Counted from the first letter of the stretch, positions 26,001 through 34,242 are shown. The stretch is 57,161 nt of DNA from Streptosporangium carneum (GCF_027922005.1 NZ_BSEV01000034.1:1-57161), one strand, 5' to 3'. The notes: generated from the sequence alone by a model not told the origin. A program made the numbers and translations.

Positions 26001-29000
26001 ACCGCGCGGCTGCCGGTGCGGATCCCGGTGCGCGAGGTGTTCGCCAGGCCGACGGTCGCGGCGCTGGCCGAGCTGCTGGACGCCGAGACGCCCGTGCTCG
26101 GCGACGTGCCCGTCCCCCGCCCGGAGGGGACCGCGCCGCCGCTGTCCCACGGCCAGGAACGGCTGTGGTTCCTGAACCGGTTCAACCCGGACGGCGACGC
26201 CGCCTTCAACATCTGGCACGTCCTGCGGCTGACCGGACCCCTCGACGTCGAGGCGCTGAGCGAGGCGTTCACCGGGGTCGTGGCCCGCCACGAGAGCCTG
26301 CGCACACGCTTCCCCGAGGTGGACGGCGAGCCCGTGGTCGTGATCGACCCGCCGCGTCCCGTGGCGATCGAGTATCTGACCGGCGACGCCACGGCGCTCG
26401 TCGCCGAGCGGGTGAACACCCCCTTCGACCTCGCCGCCCGCCCGCCCCTGCGGGTCACGCTCATCAGGCAGGACGCCGACGACCACGTCCTGTGCGTGGT
26501 CGCGCACCACATCCTCGGCGACGGCTGGTCGCTGAACCTCCTGCAGGACGAGCTGGCCACCCTCTACTCGGGCGGCTCCCTGCCCCCGGTGCCGCTGCAG
26601 TTCGGCGACCTGGCGGCCTGGCAGCGCGGGCGCGACCCGGGGGAGCTGTTCGACTACTGGAGGGCCCAGCTCGCCGACCCGACCCCGCTGAAGCTGCAGA
26701 CCGACCACCCGCACGCCGTCGGCGGCCTCCGGCACAGCGCGACCGTGGACTTCCGGCTCACCGCCGCCGAGACCGACGCCCTCGTCGCGATGGGCCGCCG
26801 CCGGGGCGCGACGCCGTTCATGACGTTGCTGGCCGTCTACCAGGTGCTGCTGGCCCGGCACAGCGGCCAGGACGACATCCTGGTCGGCACCTCGTACGCG
26901 GGCAGGGACACCGTCGAGCTGGAGGCGGTCGTCGGCTACGTCACCGACATCCTGGTGCTGCGCGGAGATCTGTCCGGCGACCCGACCTTCACCGGGTTCC
27001 TGGCGGCCACCCGCGACACCGTCCTCGACGCCTTCGCCAACCAGGGCGTCCCGTACGAGCAGGTCGTCGACTCGCTCGAACTCGAAAGGGACCTCACCCG
27101 CGCGGCCGTCTTCCAGACGATGTTCGTCCTGCACACGGAGGACTCGGCGATGGTGCCGAGACCCTTCCCCGGGCTGGCGGTCGGGCAGTTCTTCGGCGGC
27201 CACGCGCAGCCCAAGTTCGACCTGATGCTGGAGGCCTGGCACGACGCCGGAGAGCTTCTCGTCCAGCTGGAGTACGACACCTCGCTGTTCGAGCGGGCCA
27301 CGGCCGAGGGGCTCGCCGCGCGCCTGGCCACCCTGCTGCGCGCCGTCGCCGCCGAGCCCGACCGGCCCGTCTCCGCGCTTCCCCTGCTCACCGACGCCGA
27401 CGAGGAGTTCCTCGCCTCGGTCCGCCAGGGCCCCGCGCTGCCCGCCGTCCGCCCGGTGTCCGAGCTGGTCGCGCGGGCCGTGCTGGACCACCCCGACGCC
27501 CCCGCGATCAGCTGCGCCGGGCAGGTCGTCACCTACCGCGAGCTGGACGAACTCATCGACAAGGCCGCCACGCGGTTCCGCGAGGGGGAGATCGCCGCCG
27601 TCCCGCTCGACCGCTCCCCCGAGGGCGTCGCGGCGCTGCTCGGGGCGTGGCGGGCGGGCGCCGCCTACCTGCCGGTCGACCCCGCGCTGCCCGCCGAGCG
27701 GCGCGCGCTCATGCTGGAGGAGACCGACGGCGTGGCGGCGGAGGGGCTCGCCTACGTCGTCTACACCTCGGGCTCCTCCGGCACGCCGAAGGGCGTGCTC
27801 GTCGAACACGACGGCCTGGCCGCCCGCGTCGCCTGGATGAGGGACGCCTACGGCCTGGGCCCCGGTGACCGGATCGTCCAGTTCGCCACCCTCAGCTTCG
27901 ACACCCACGCCGAGGAGATCTACCCTGCCCTCGCCGCGGGGGCCTGCCTCGAACTGCTCCCCGAGGGCGCGGTGACCCTGCCCGACCTGCTGGCGACGCC
28001 GCAGGGACGCCTGGTGACCGTGCTCGACCTGCCCACGGCGTACTGGCACCACCTGGTCGGCCAGATCGACGAGGTGGCGTGGCCGCCCGGGCTGCGACTG
28101 GTCATCCTGGGCGGAGAGGAGCTGCAGGCCGGCGCGGTGGCCAGGTGGCGGGAACGCTTCGGCGACCGGATCCGTCTCGTCAACACCTACGGGCCGACCG
28201 AGGCGACGGTCATCGCGACCGCCACCCAGATCGCCGGACCCGACGCCCCCTCCGGACCGGCCGGGGAGCGGCCTCCCATCGGACGGCCGATCGGCGGCGT
28301 CCACGCCGTCGTCCTCGCCGAGGACGGCTCGGCGGTTCCGCCGGGGGCACCCGGCGAGCTGTGCCTCGGCGGCGCGGGACTCGCCCGCGGCTACCTCGGC
28401 GACCCGGCCCTCACCGCGGAGCGCTTCGTGCCCGACCCGTACGGCGAGCCGGGCGCGCGGCTCTACCGCACCGGCGACCGCGCCCGCTGGCTGCCCGACG
28501 GGCGACTGGAGTTCCTCGGCCGGAGCGACAACCAGGTCAAGGTGCGCGGCTTCCGGGTCGAGCCGGGAGAGGTCGAGGCGCGACTGCTCGCGCACCCGGC
28601 CGTGCGGCAGGCCGCGGTGGCCGCCGTCGACGACACCCTGGTCGGGTACGTCGTCGTGGGAGCGGCCACCGGGACACCGGCGAACCCGGTCGAGGAGCTG
28701 CCCGCCTTCCTCGCGGAGAGGCTGCCGTCCTACCTGGTGCCGTCGGTGTGGGTGACGCTCGACGAACTGCCCCTGACGTCGCACGGCAAGGTCGACAGGC
28801 GGGCACTTCCCGCCCCGTCCCTCGACAGGGCGGCGGTGTCGACGCCGCCGAGGACGGACGCCGAGCACCTCGTCGCCGAGGTCTTCTGCGAGGTGCTCGG
28901 CCTGCCCGAGGTCGGCGCGTTCGACGACTTCTTCGCGATCGGCGGCCACTCGCTCCTGGCCACCCGCGTCATCGCCAGAATCCGGGCCACCACCGAGGTG

Positions 29001-29135
29001 GAGGTCCCGATCCGGACCATGTTCGAGAGCAGCACGGTGGCGGGCCTCGCCGGGATCGTCGAGGACCTCCTGCTCGCCGAGATCTCCGGGCTGTCCGAGG
29101 AGGAGGCGGCCCGCCTCGCCCGGGGAGTCTCGTGA
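23091..29135 (+). CDS. Two-module non-ribosomal peptide synthetase (C-A-T-C-A-T)
   Basis: 2014 residues. C1 (1-430) has HHIIADG with His131/His132; A1 (450-900) has YTSGSTGRPKG and NGYGPTE; T1 carries the phosphopantetheine site LGGHSLL at Ser964; C2 (1010-1440) has HHILGDG with His1139/His1140; A2 (1460-1900) has YTSGSSGTPKG and NTYGPTE; T2 has IGGHSLL at Ser1954. No epimerase, methyltransferase or thioesterase. By manual alignment to GrsA the 10-residue codes read about DIVQVAGIYK (A1) and DTEDIGTVIK (A2), neither of which I can assign. A2 lacks about 25 residues between the YLPVDP and YTSGSSG motifs. A leading C domain suggests acylation of the first residue or a partner upstream module; release must be by another protein. 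Confidence 0.95.
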   Translation: MEQIQPLSYGQERLWFLHRFDPRDHSYNTCHAYRLNGELDVAALQAAFEAVALRHETLRTRFDEVDGQPVALVGPAGTVVIDRFEADSEEQARRIVAERANAPFDLSAAPPVRIALVRLGPGDHILAVTLHHIIADGASAAVLRDELAHHYGGGDPLPPLPLQYGEHARAERAKQSDSGLGYWTAQLADAPALEFPTDRQRPPQRTGDGAELRFTLPADLTARISEFARAQRATPFMVLLAAYQVLLARHSGQTDFCVGAPIAGRDRTELEPMIGFLSSMLVLRADLSGAPSFGEVLKRTRRTVIQAMSHADVPLERLLGTLGVERDPSRTPLFQTIFSLHTEVAGDHRSPLPGLRQSPFPPGWVAARTDLSLDLWTAADGGLFGALVYSTDLFDRESAERLVARLRSLLTALLDAPTLPVAELDILPAEERGWLLALANPAEPPRLTLVDMFLAQAAETPDAVAVTGEHDQTLTYAQLAARARALAVRLRERGVGGGALVAVRVNRGPAMLVALLGVAMAGAAYLPVDPAYPQARVDYVTEDSGAALVLTDDDLRDLPQGAPDADLPRPRLDDTAYVLYTSGSTGRPKGVVVPHSALANTLLAMRSLVGARPEHAWLALTSTAFDISAVELYLPLITGGRVVVAEDARDGTAVAELVRRTGVTHVQATPSGWRVLLAGDLPPVTGVTAGEPIPPQLARELRARTNRLINGYGPTETAIYSTAWDIPAEPYEIVIGRPIAGNTVHILDPEGGLAPVGVPGELFIGGLGVAYGYLGRPALTAERFVPDPYGEPGARLYRTGDLGRWLPDGTIEFLGRTDNQIKLRGHRIELGEVEAVLETHPAVRQAVVAVHDDTLVAFVVAPALPVASGVPDVGGLREHMVRELPGYLVPQSFVPLDALPTTPNGKVDRKALPDILSAALSAAPVDATPPRTANERLVAGVFAEVLGRETVGAHDDFFALGGHSLLATMVTARLPVRIPVREVFARPTVAALAELLDAETPVLGDVPVPRPEGTAPPLSHGQERLWFLNRFNPDGDAAFNIWHVLRLTGPLDVEALSEAFTGVVARHESLRTRFPEVDGEPVVVIDPPRPVAIEYLTGDATALVAERVNTPFDLAARPPLRVTLIRQDADDHVLCVVAHHILGDGWSLNLLQDELATLYSGGSLPPVPLQFGDLAAWQRGRDPGELFDYWRAQLADPTPLKLQTDHPHAVGGLRHSATVDFRLTAAETDALVAMGRRRGATPFMTLLAVYQVLLARHSGQDDILVGTSYAGRDTVELEAVVGYVTDILVLRGDLSGDPTFTGFLAATRDTVLDAFANQGVPYEQVVDSLELERDLTRAAVFQTMFVLHTEDSAMVPRPFPGLAVGQFFGGHAQPKFDLMLEAWHDAGELLVQLEYDTSLFERATAEGLAARLATLLRAVAAEPDRPVSALPLLTDADEEFLASVRQGPALPAVRPVSELVARAVLDHPDAPAISCAGQVVTYRELDELIDKAATRFREGEIAAVPLDRSPEGVAALLGAWRAGAAYLPVDPALPAERRALMLEETDGVAAEGLAYVVYTSGSSGTPKGVLVEHDGLAARVAWMRDAYGLGPGDRIVQFATLSFDTHAEEIYPALAAGACLELLPEGAVTLPDLLATPQGRLVTVLDLPTAYWHHLVGQIDEVAWPPGLRLVILGGEELQAGAVARWRERFGDRIRLVNTYGPTEATVIATATQIAGPDAPSGPAGERPPIGRPIGGVHAVVLAEDGSAVPPGAPGELCLGGAGLARGYLGDPALTAERFVPDPYGEPGARLYRTGDRARWLPDGRLEFLGRSDNQVKVRGFRVEPGEVEARLLAHPAVRQAAVAAVDDTLVGYVVVGAATGTPANPVEELPAFLAERLPSYLVPSVWVTLDELPLTSHGKVDRRALPAPSLDRAAVSTPPRTDAEHLVAEVFCEVLGLPEVGAFDDFFAIGGHSLLATRVIARIRATTEVEVPIRTMFESSTVAGLAGIVEDLLLAEISGLSEEEAARLARGVS

Positions 29136-29211
29136 CCCGCCACGGCCCGGGGCCTCGGTGAGGCCGACGTCCCGGAGCGCGTTCTCGACCAGAGTCCGAC
29201 AGAAAGCTCAC

Positions 29212-29270
29212 CGGCAGGTACGACCCCGCCGGCCGGTGGGACTCGGCGGCAGGTAGACCCCGCCTGCCGC
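29212..29270. repeat. Direct repeat and hairpin between NRPS and mbtH
   Basis: GGCAGGTACGACCCCGCC (29213) recurs as GGCAGGTAGACCCCGCC about 35 bases later, and GCGGCAGG/CCTGCCGC (29246-29253 and 29263-29270) forms an 8-bp hairpin. The 185-base gap before mbtH is long for an operon, so this could be an attenuating structure or an internal promoter region. Confidence 0.5.
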
Positions 29271-29320
29271 TGGAGCCCGTACCCCGGCATCCCCGCACGC
29301 CACAACAAGGAGCATGCGCT

Positions 29321-29488
29321 GTGACGTATCAAGTGGTGGTCAACCACGAGGAGCAGTACTCGATATGGCCCGCCGACCGGCGGCTCCCCGACGGCTGGCA
29401 GCCGGACGGGACCTCGGGGAGCAGGCAGGAGTGCCTCGACCGCATCGAACGGGTGTGGACCGACCTGCGGCCGAAGAGCGCCCGATGA
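29321..29488 (+). CDS. MbtH-like protein
   Basis: 55 residues from GTG 29321, with AAGGAG 8 bases upstream. The sequence reads MTYQVVVNHEEQYSIWPADR, then LPDGW, CLDRIERVWTDLRP, matching the MbtH signature with its conserved Trp residues (SIWP, GW, VWTD). MbtH proteins bind NRPS adenylation domains and are needed for their solubility or activity. The stop overlaps the start of the next gene (ATGA), so the two are translationally coupled. It is short for the family (usually 60-75) because the C-terminal tail is brief. Confidence 0.92.
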   Translation: MTYQVVVNHEEQYSIWPADRRLPDGWQPDGTSGSRQECLDRIERVWTDLRPKSAR

Positions 29489-31236
29489 GCGTCGACAGGG
29501 GCGTCGCCGACGAGCGTCCGGCGAACGCGGGGGAGCCCCTTCCCGCGGAGACCGGACCGCGCACGCGGGAGAGCGGCCTGGGAGGCGACCTGGCGGACAA
29601 GGGGCCGACGGGGCACGTCTCCGCCCGCTACCGCGGTGAGCGGGCGGGGCGAGGGCCCGCGACCGTGGGGCAGGTCAACATGGTCCGCTGCGTGCTGGGC
29701 GATCCGCCCGAGCACATGAACTACAGCGTCGTGCTGAACCTTCCGCCGGGCACGACCCTCGACGGCGTGGCCGAGGCCGTCGGGCGGCTGATCTCCCGGC
29801 ACGAGTCGCTGCGCACCACGTTCCACGACGGGTTCCAGCACGTCGAGGCCGAGGGCGAGCTGCTCGTCGGGGTGTACGAGTCCGAGGGGTCCGCCGACCT
29901 CGCCGACCAGGTCGCGGCCCGGCTGCAGGCCGTGCGGTTCGACCTCGCGGAGGGGATCCCGCTGCGGACGGCGGTGATCGTCTCGGACGGCGTTCCCGAG
30001 CGCGTCGTCCTCGTGACCACGCACAGCACGGTCGACGCGGGAGGCCTGGCCGTGCTGAGGGCCGAGCTGAACGCCCTGCTGCTGGGCAGGACCCTGTCCG
30101 CCGTGACCGCTCCCCAGCCGCTCGACGTGGCGGAGAGCGAACGGAGTCCGGCGAGCCTCAAACGGGCGGAGGGCGCGCTCAGGTACTGGGAGAGCCACCT
30201 GGCGCGGATCCCCTTCTCGACCTTCACGGTCCCGGTCGACGACGGTGACGAGGACTGGCTGCTGCCCCGGCTGCGGGTTCGCTCGGCGGCGGCGGCACGG
30301 GCGCTCGGGCCGATCACGGCCCGTACCGGGGCCAGCCGCTCGGTGGCCCTGCTGGCCGCGTTCGCCACGCTCGTCGGGGTGCGGGCGGGACAGCGGACGA
30401 TCGGGGTCTCGGCGATCTCGGCCAACCGGTTCCGTCCCGACATGCGGGAGTACGTCGGCCCGCTCGCCCAGGACGCGCTGGTCCCGGTCGCCCTCGACGA
30501 GCCTACGTTCGACGGAGTGCTGCGCCACACCCGTGCCGCCGCGCTGACCGCCTACCAGAACAGCCGCTTCGACTCCGAGGCGCTGACCCGGCTCCTGGAG
30601 AGCGCCCAGCGGTCGAGGGGGATGCACTTCGCCAGGGACGTCGTCTTCAACGACATGAGCATCGTGGGCCCGAGCCGCCGCGCGAGCCGCGCCGCCGAGG
30701 AGGAGCCTGACATCCGCTCCCACTGGCTCCCCCCGGCCACGCTGCCGACCCGCCTGTCGATGTGGGTGCGGCTGCTCGACGGCGAGGTGGACTTCACCCT
30801 CTGGACCGACCCGCGCTGCCTGCCGCGAGAGGACGCGGAGACCCTCGGCGAGGGGATCATGCGGCTGCTCGTCGAGGCCGGCGACCGGGACGTGTCCGTG
30901 GACGAGCTGCCCGCCCTGACCGGGGTCGCCCCGGTGCCCAGGGGCGAGGGCTGGCTGATGATCGACTCGTGCTGGGTCGAGCTGGCCGAGGTGCGGCGGC
31001 TCGTCGCCGACGCGGTGGACGGGCGTCCCTTCCACGTGGCGCGGGTCGACGGGCGGCTCGTGTGCTACCTCGTCGCGCCCGCGACACCGGAGGAGGTCCA
31101 CACCGCCTGCGTGTCCAAGCTGTTCGGCAGGCTGTCGGCGATGGCCCCCCATCACTACGTGGTCTGCGAGAGCGCCCCCGCCTCCCCCGAGGGCTGGCCG
31201 GGCCAGACGGTGATCGCCGAAGGCTCGGGCCGCTGA
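29485..31236 (+). CDS. Stand-alone condensation-domain protein with C-terminal adenylation-like remnant
   Basis: 583 residues from ATG 29485, overlapping the mbtH stop. A condensation-type fold spans about 50-470 (LISRHESLRTTFHDGFQHVE, FDLAEGIPLRTAVI). The HHxxxDG motif is degenerate: THSTVDAG, keeping the second His (His180) and Asp184 but with Thr and Ala at the outer positions. The last 100 residues (CWVELAEVRRLV, VARVDGRLVCYLVAP, MAPHHYVVCESAP) follow the order of an adenylation-domain C-terminal subdomain but lack the NGKxD lysine motif. It probably condenses or releases the NRPS product, or forms an ester. There is a disordered N-terminal 45 residues. Confidence 0.8.
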   Translation: MSVDRGVADERPANAGEPLPAETGPRTRESGLGGDLADKGPTGHVSARYRGERAGRGPATVGQVNMVRCVLGDPPEHMNYSVVLNLPPGTTLDGVAEAVGRLISRHESLRTTFHDGFQHVEAEGELLVGVYESEGSADLADQVAARLQAVRFDLAEGIPLRTAVIVSDGVPERVVLVTTHSTVDAGGLAVLRAELNALLLGRTLSAVTAPQPLDVAESERSPASLKRAEGALRYWESHLARIPFSTFTVPVDDGDEDWLLPRLRVRSAAAARALGPITARTGASRSVALLAAFATLVGVRAGQRTIGVSAISANRFRPDMREYVGPLAQDALVPVALDEPTFDGVLRHTRAAALTAYQNSRFDSEALTRLLESAQRSRGMHFARDVVFNDMSIVGPSRRASRAAEEEPDIRSHWLPPATLPTRLSMWVRLLDGEVDFTLWTDPRCLPREDAETLGEGIMRLLVEAGDRDVSVDELPALTGVAPVPRGEGWLMIDSCWVELAEVRRLVADAVDGRPFHVARVDGRLVCYLVAPATPEEVHTACVSKLFGRLSAMAPHHYVVCESAPASPEGWPGQTVIAEGSGR

Positions 31237-31382
31237 CGCGGTCTCCGACGCCACCCGGCGCCGTGACCGGGAACGTTCACCGGGGCGCGCGCCGTTCGAG
31301 GCGCCGGACACGTCCGTGCCGGAACTCGCCGTACCGGTGCCCGGAGACGCCGCGAACCCGGTGAGGGCGTGCGGTCACCGCA

Positions 31383-31419
31383 CTGGACGGCGGGCGGCTC
31401 AGGCCTGCCCGCCGTCCAG
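31383..31419. terminator. 13-bp hairpin at the end of the SDR gene
   Basis: CTGGACGGCGGGC (31383-31395) and GCCCGCCGTCCAG (31407-31419) pair perfectly around an 11-base loop. The right arm lies in the last codons of the reverse-strand SDR. It fits a bidirectional terminator between that gene and the condensation gene, and marks the right end of the NRPS operon. Confidence 0.55.
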
Positions 31420-32235
31420 GTCGGGGGCCCACGCCACGCCGTTGATGTGCGCTCCTCCGTCGACGAAGAGGGTGTTGCCCGTCATGTATCGGCACTCCTC
31501 GCTCGCCAGGAACACGACGACGGGCGCGACGTCCGCCTCGGCGTCGCCGATGCGCCCCATCGGGTTCGCCGCGTCGCTCGCGGCCTCCAGCTCCGGGTGC
31601 GCCGCCGTCACCCGGCGGAACGCGGCGGACTTCGCGCCGGGGCAGACGGCGTTGACGACGACGCCGGTCGGCGCCCACTCGCGGGCCGCGGTCCTGGTGA
31701 GGGCGCGCAGCGCCTCCTTCGCGGAGTTGTACTCGAGCGTTCCCATGTGCGCGTTCACCCCGTTGAGCGAGCACATGTTGACGATCCGGCCCCAGCCCTG
31801 TTCCCTCATGTGGGGAAAGACCGCCTGCATGGCCCAGAAGGGGCCGTAGTAGCCCATCGCGAACCCACGGTCGAGCTGCTCGTCCGTCTTGTTCTCGACA
31901 CGGCCGTAGTTCCCGCCGCCCCACGCGTTGTTGACCAGGATGTCCACCCCGCCCCAGAGCTCCGTCGCGGTCCGCACCGCCGCGCGGACCTGTTCCCTGT
32001 CGGTGACGTCGGTCTGGACGAACCGCGCCTGCGCGCCGAACTCGGAGACCAGCCGCTCGGCGGTCGGCCCGCCCGTCTCCGGGTCGATCTCGGCGACCAG
32101 GACCCTGGCGCCCTCGGCGGCGAACCGTCGCGCGACGGCCCTGCCGATGCCGTCGCCCGCGCCGGTGACGAGCGCGGTGCGCCCCTGAAGCCTGCGTCGG
32201 GGGCCGGGGCCGCCCGTGACCGTCTCGCTTCGCAT
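31399..32235 (-). CDS. SDR-family NAD(P)-dependent oxidoreductase
   Basis: 278 residues from ATG 32235. Classic SDR: TGAGDGIGRA (TGxxxGxG) near 24-33, NNAWG, catalytic Ser in MCSLNG, and YNSAK active-site Tyr/Lys. C-terminal VDGGAHINGVAW completes the fold. It oxidises or reduces a hydroxyl/keto group; substrate unknown. It is divergent from another SDR, and its promoter region contains the 15-base motif at 32324-32338. It may belong to the oxidoreductase cluster to its right, not to the NRPS operon. Confidence 0.88.
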   Translation of the reverse strand: MRSETVTGGPGPRRRLQGRTALVTGAGDGIGRAVARRFAAEGARVLVAEIDPETGGPTAERLVSEFGAQARFVQTDVTDREQVRAAVRTATELWGGVDILVNNAWGGGNYGRVENKTDEQLDRGFAMGYYGPFWAMQAVFPHMREQGWGRIVNMCSLNGVNAHMGTLEYNSAKEALRALTRTAAREWAPTGVVVNAVCPGAKSAAFRRVTAAHPELEAASDAANPMGRIGDAEADVAPVVVFLASEECRYMTGNTLFVDGGAHINGVAWAPDLDGGQA

Positions 32236-32323
32236 CGGTGTGCCTCCCGCGTGTCGGACGCCGTTCCTGCGCCTGCTCGTAGTGCACCGTCGTAGCGCAC
32301 CGCCGCCGGGCGGCGGACGGAGA

Positions 32324-32338
32324 TCCCGTTCACCGGGA
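32324..32338. promoter_or_regulatory. Shared operator-like motif, copy 1
   Basis: TCCCGTTCACCGGGA differs at one central base from the motif at 35902-35916. It is a quasi-palindrome (TCCC/GGGA ends) and lies 88 bases upstream of the reverse-strand SDR and about 150 bases upstream of the forward SDR. Confidence 0.5.
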
Positions 32339-32485
32339 GCCGGATCCGGGAACGGGGGAGCCTCGCCCGGGCTCCCACTGAGCGGTACCCCGACCGGTCC
32401 CGCGTGACCCGGCCGACGATGATGCCGACGACGGTGTCGGCGGAGGCGGGCTCGGCGGAGCCCGGCGGGAGAGGTGCGTGGCTCG

Positions 32486-33364
32486 ATGACGTCGGTGACG
32501 GGCAGGGGCCCCGAGAGCGGATCCGAGGGCAGGAAGGTCGCCATGGTGACCGGGGCGAGCAGGGGGATCGGCCGTGAGACGGCGCTGGCCCTCGCCCGCG
32601 CCGGTTACGACGTCGCGTTCACCGCGCGCACCGTCGAGGAGGGGCAGGGCCTGATTCCGCCGCGTTACAGCGACGGACGGCAGGACGGCGTCGGGGTCTC
32701 GGGGAGCCTGCGCACCACCCAGGCGCGGATCGAGGAGCTCGGGGCGCGGGCGCTTCCCGTCCCGATGGACCTCCTCGACCGGGAGGGCGTGCGAGCCGCG
32801 GCGCGCGAGGTGCGCCGGGAGTGGGGGCACGTCGACCTGCTCGTGAACAACGCGGTGGCGCACGTCGCGGGCAACCACGACAGGCTCCTCGACCTCGACG
32901 TCGACGTGGCGGCGCTGACGGTCGAGGGGAACTACCTCAACCAGCTCGCGCTGCTGCAGGAGGTGATCCCCGGGATGCTGGAAAGGGGCGGCGGCACGAT
33001 CGTCAACATGTGCTCGGGCTCGGCCACGACGGATCCGCCCGCGCCGCCGGGCGAGGGCGGCTGGGGAGTCGCCTACGCCGCCTCGAAAGCGGCGTTCGGC
33101 AGGCTCGCGGGCGCGGTCAACGCGGAGTTCCTCGGCCGCGGCGTCCGCGCGTTCAACCTCGACCCGGGATTCGTCGTCACCGAGGCGGGGGCGGCGCGCG
33201 GCGGCGTCGGCTCCATCGCCGACAGGGGTTTCGAGCCCGCCGCGGAGCACGCTCCGGGAGCGGCGATCGTCTGGCTCGCCTCCTCGCCCGACGCCGACAG
33301 GTTCCTCGGCAGGGTGATCTGGACCCCCAAACTGGTCGCCGAGCTCGGGCTCCTGCCCGGGTGA
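32486..33364 (+). CDS. SDR-family oxidoreductase
   Basis: 292 residues from ATG 32486; GTG 32474 is an in-frame alternative. Motifs: TGASRGIGRET (TGxxxGxG), VNNAVAH, a MCSGS serine region and the YAASK active site. A 20-residue insertion (about 55-75, including IPPRYSDGRQDGVG) follows the first Rossmann unit, as in some larger SDRs. It is divergent from the SDR at 32235 and convergent with the SDR at 33412. Three SDRs in 3 kb suggest successive oxidations or reductions of one scaffold. Confidence 0.86.
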   Translation: MTSVTGRGPESGSEGRKVAMVTGASRGIGRETALALARAGYDVAFTARTVEEGQGLIPPRYSDGRQDGVGVSGSLRTTQARIEELGARALPVPMDLLDREGVRAAAREVRREWGHVDLLVNNAVAHVAGNHDRLLDLDVDVAALTVEGNYLNQLALLQEVIPGMLERGGGTIVNMCSGSATTDPPAPPGEGGWGVAYAASKAAFGRLAGAVNAEFLGRGVRAFNLDPGFVVTEAGAARGGVGSIADRGFEPAAEHAPGAAIVWLASSPDADRFLGRVIWTPKLVAELGLLPG

Positions 33365-33372
33365 CCGCGCCG

Positions 33373-33396
33373 GCGGGCGGCGGGTCCGCCGCCCGC
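33373..33396. terminator. GC hairpin between convergent SDR genes
   Basis: GCGGGCGGCGG (33373-33383) and CCGCCGCCCGC (33386-33396) form a near-perfect stem in the 47-base gap between two convergent stops. No T-run, as is common in actinomycetes. Candidate bidirectional terminator. Confidence 0.55.
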
Positions 33397-33411
33397 GTGG
33401 CTCCCCGGGTT

Positions 33412-34242
33412 CTACGGCTGGTTCGGCATGTTCGTCCAGCCCTTGCGGTCCGCGCGGCCGTACCATCCGGACGCGGCGAGGGTGCCGCCGTCCACGGGGA
33501 CGGTGTGGCCGGTGATGAAACGGGACTCGTCCGAGGCGAGGAACTCCACGACGGCGGCGTAGTCGTCGGGGTCCCCGAACCGGCCGAGGGGGACCCACAG
33601 GGGGATCAGCCCGGGATCGCGGCCGCGCAGCATCGCGCTCGCCGGTGTCTGCCGGGTGTCGGCCAGGTCGGGCGCGATGGCGTTGACCCGCACGCCGTAC
33701 TGTCCGACCTCGACCGCGAGGCTCCTGGTGAAGGCGGAGACCCCCGCGTTGTACGCGGAGTAGACCGCGTGGCCCGGGATGCCGCGGAACGCCTCGACGG
33801 TCGAGTTGTTGACCACGCAGCCGGACCTCCGCTCGACCATGGCCGGCAGGATCGCGTGGGTCATCTTGAACACGTGCAGCAGGTTCAGCTCGTGGAGGCG
33901 CTGCCACTGCTCCGGCTTGCTGTGCAGGAACGTCCTGGACGCGGGGCGGAAGTCGCCGACGTTGTTCACCAGCACGTCGACGCGGCCCTCGCCCGCGTCG
34001 AGCGCGGTCGCGAGGACCCGCTCGACGACGTCGTCCTCGCTCGCGTCCCCGACCACGGGGACGCAGCGTCCCCCCGCGGCCTCGATCTCGCGGCGGGCCT
34101 CCTCGGCGGCCTCCCGGTCGACGTCGTTGAGCACCACCAGGTCGCCGCGGGCCGCGAGGCGACGGCTGGTCGCGCCGCCGATCCCCAGCGCCCCGCCGGT
34201 CACCACGGAGACACGGCTCCGCGCCGATGTCGTGCCGGTCAT
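33412..34242 (-). CDS. SDR-like protein lacking the catalytic lysine
   Basis: 276 residues. Rossmann motif GGALGIGGA and VNNVGDF are present and the Ser is in NNSTVEAF, but the active-site YxxxK reads YSAYN: Lys is replaced by Asn (codon AAC). The rest of the fold is intact (VDGGTLAASGWYG near the end). In SDRs this Lys positions the cofactor ribose and lowers the Tyr pKa, so the enzyme may be altered or act as a binding subunit. It is the last gene of a run with the NTF2-like and LLM genes on the same strand (111-base gap). Confidence 0.85.
   Translation of the reverse strand: MTGTTSARSRVSVVTGGALGIGGATSRRLAARGDLVVLNDVDREAAEEARREIEAAGGRCVPVVGDASEDDVVERVLATALDAGEGRVDVLVNNVGDFRPASRTFLHSKPEQWQRLHELNLLHVFKMTHAILPAMVERRSGCVVNNSTVEAFRGIPGHAVYSAYNAGVSAFTRSLAVEVGQYGVRVNAIAPDLADTRQTPASAMLRGRDPGLIPLWVPLGRFGDPDDYAAVVEFLASDESRFITGHTVPVDGGTLAASGWYGRADRKGWTNMPNQP

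Noticed and set aside
23085..28949. Very long reverse-strand frame antisense to the NRPS
   Set aside because: It results from codon bias on the opposite strand; the forward frame contains all NRPS motifs.
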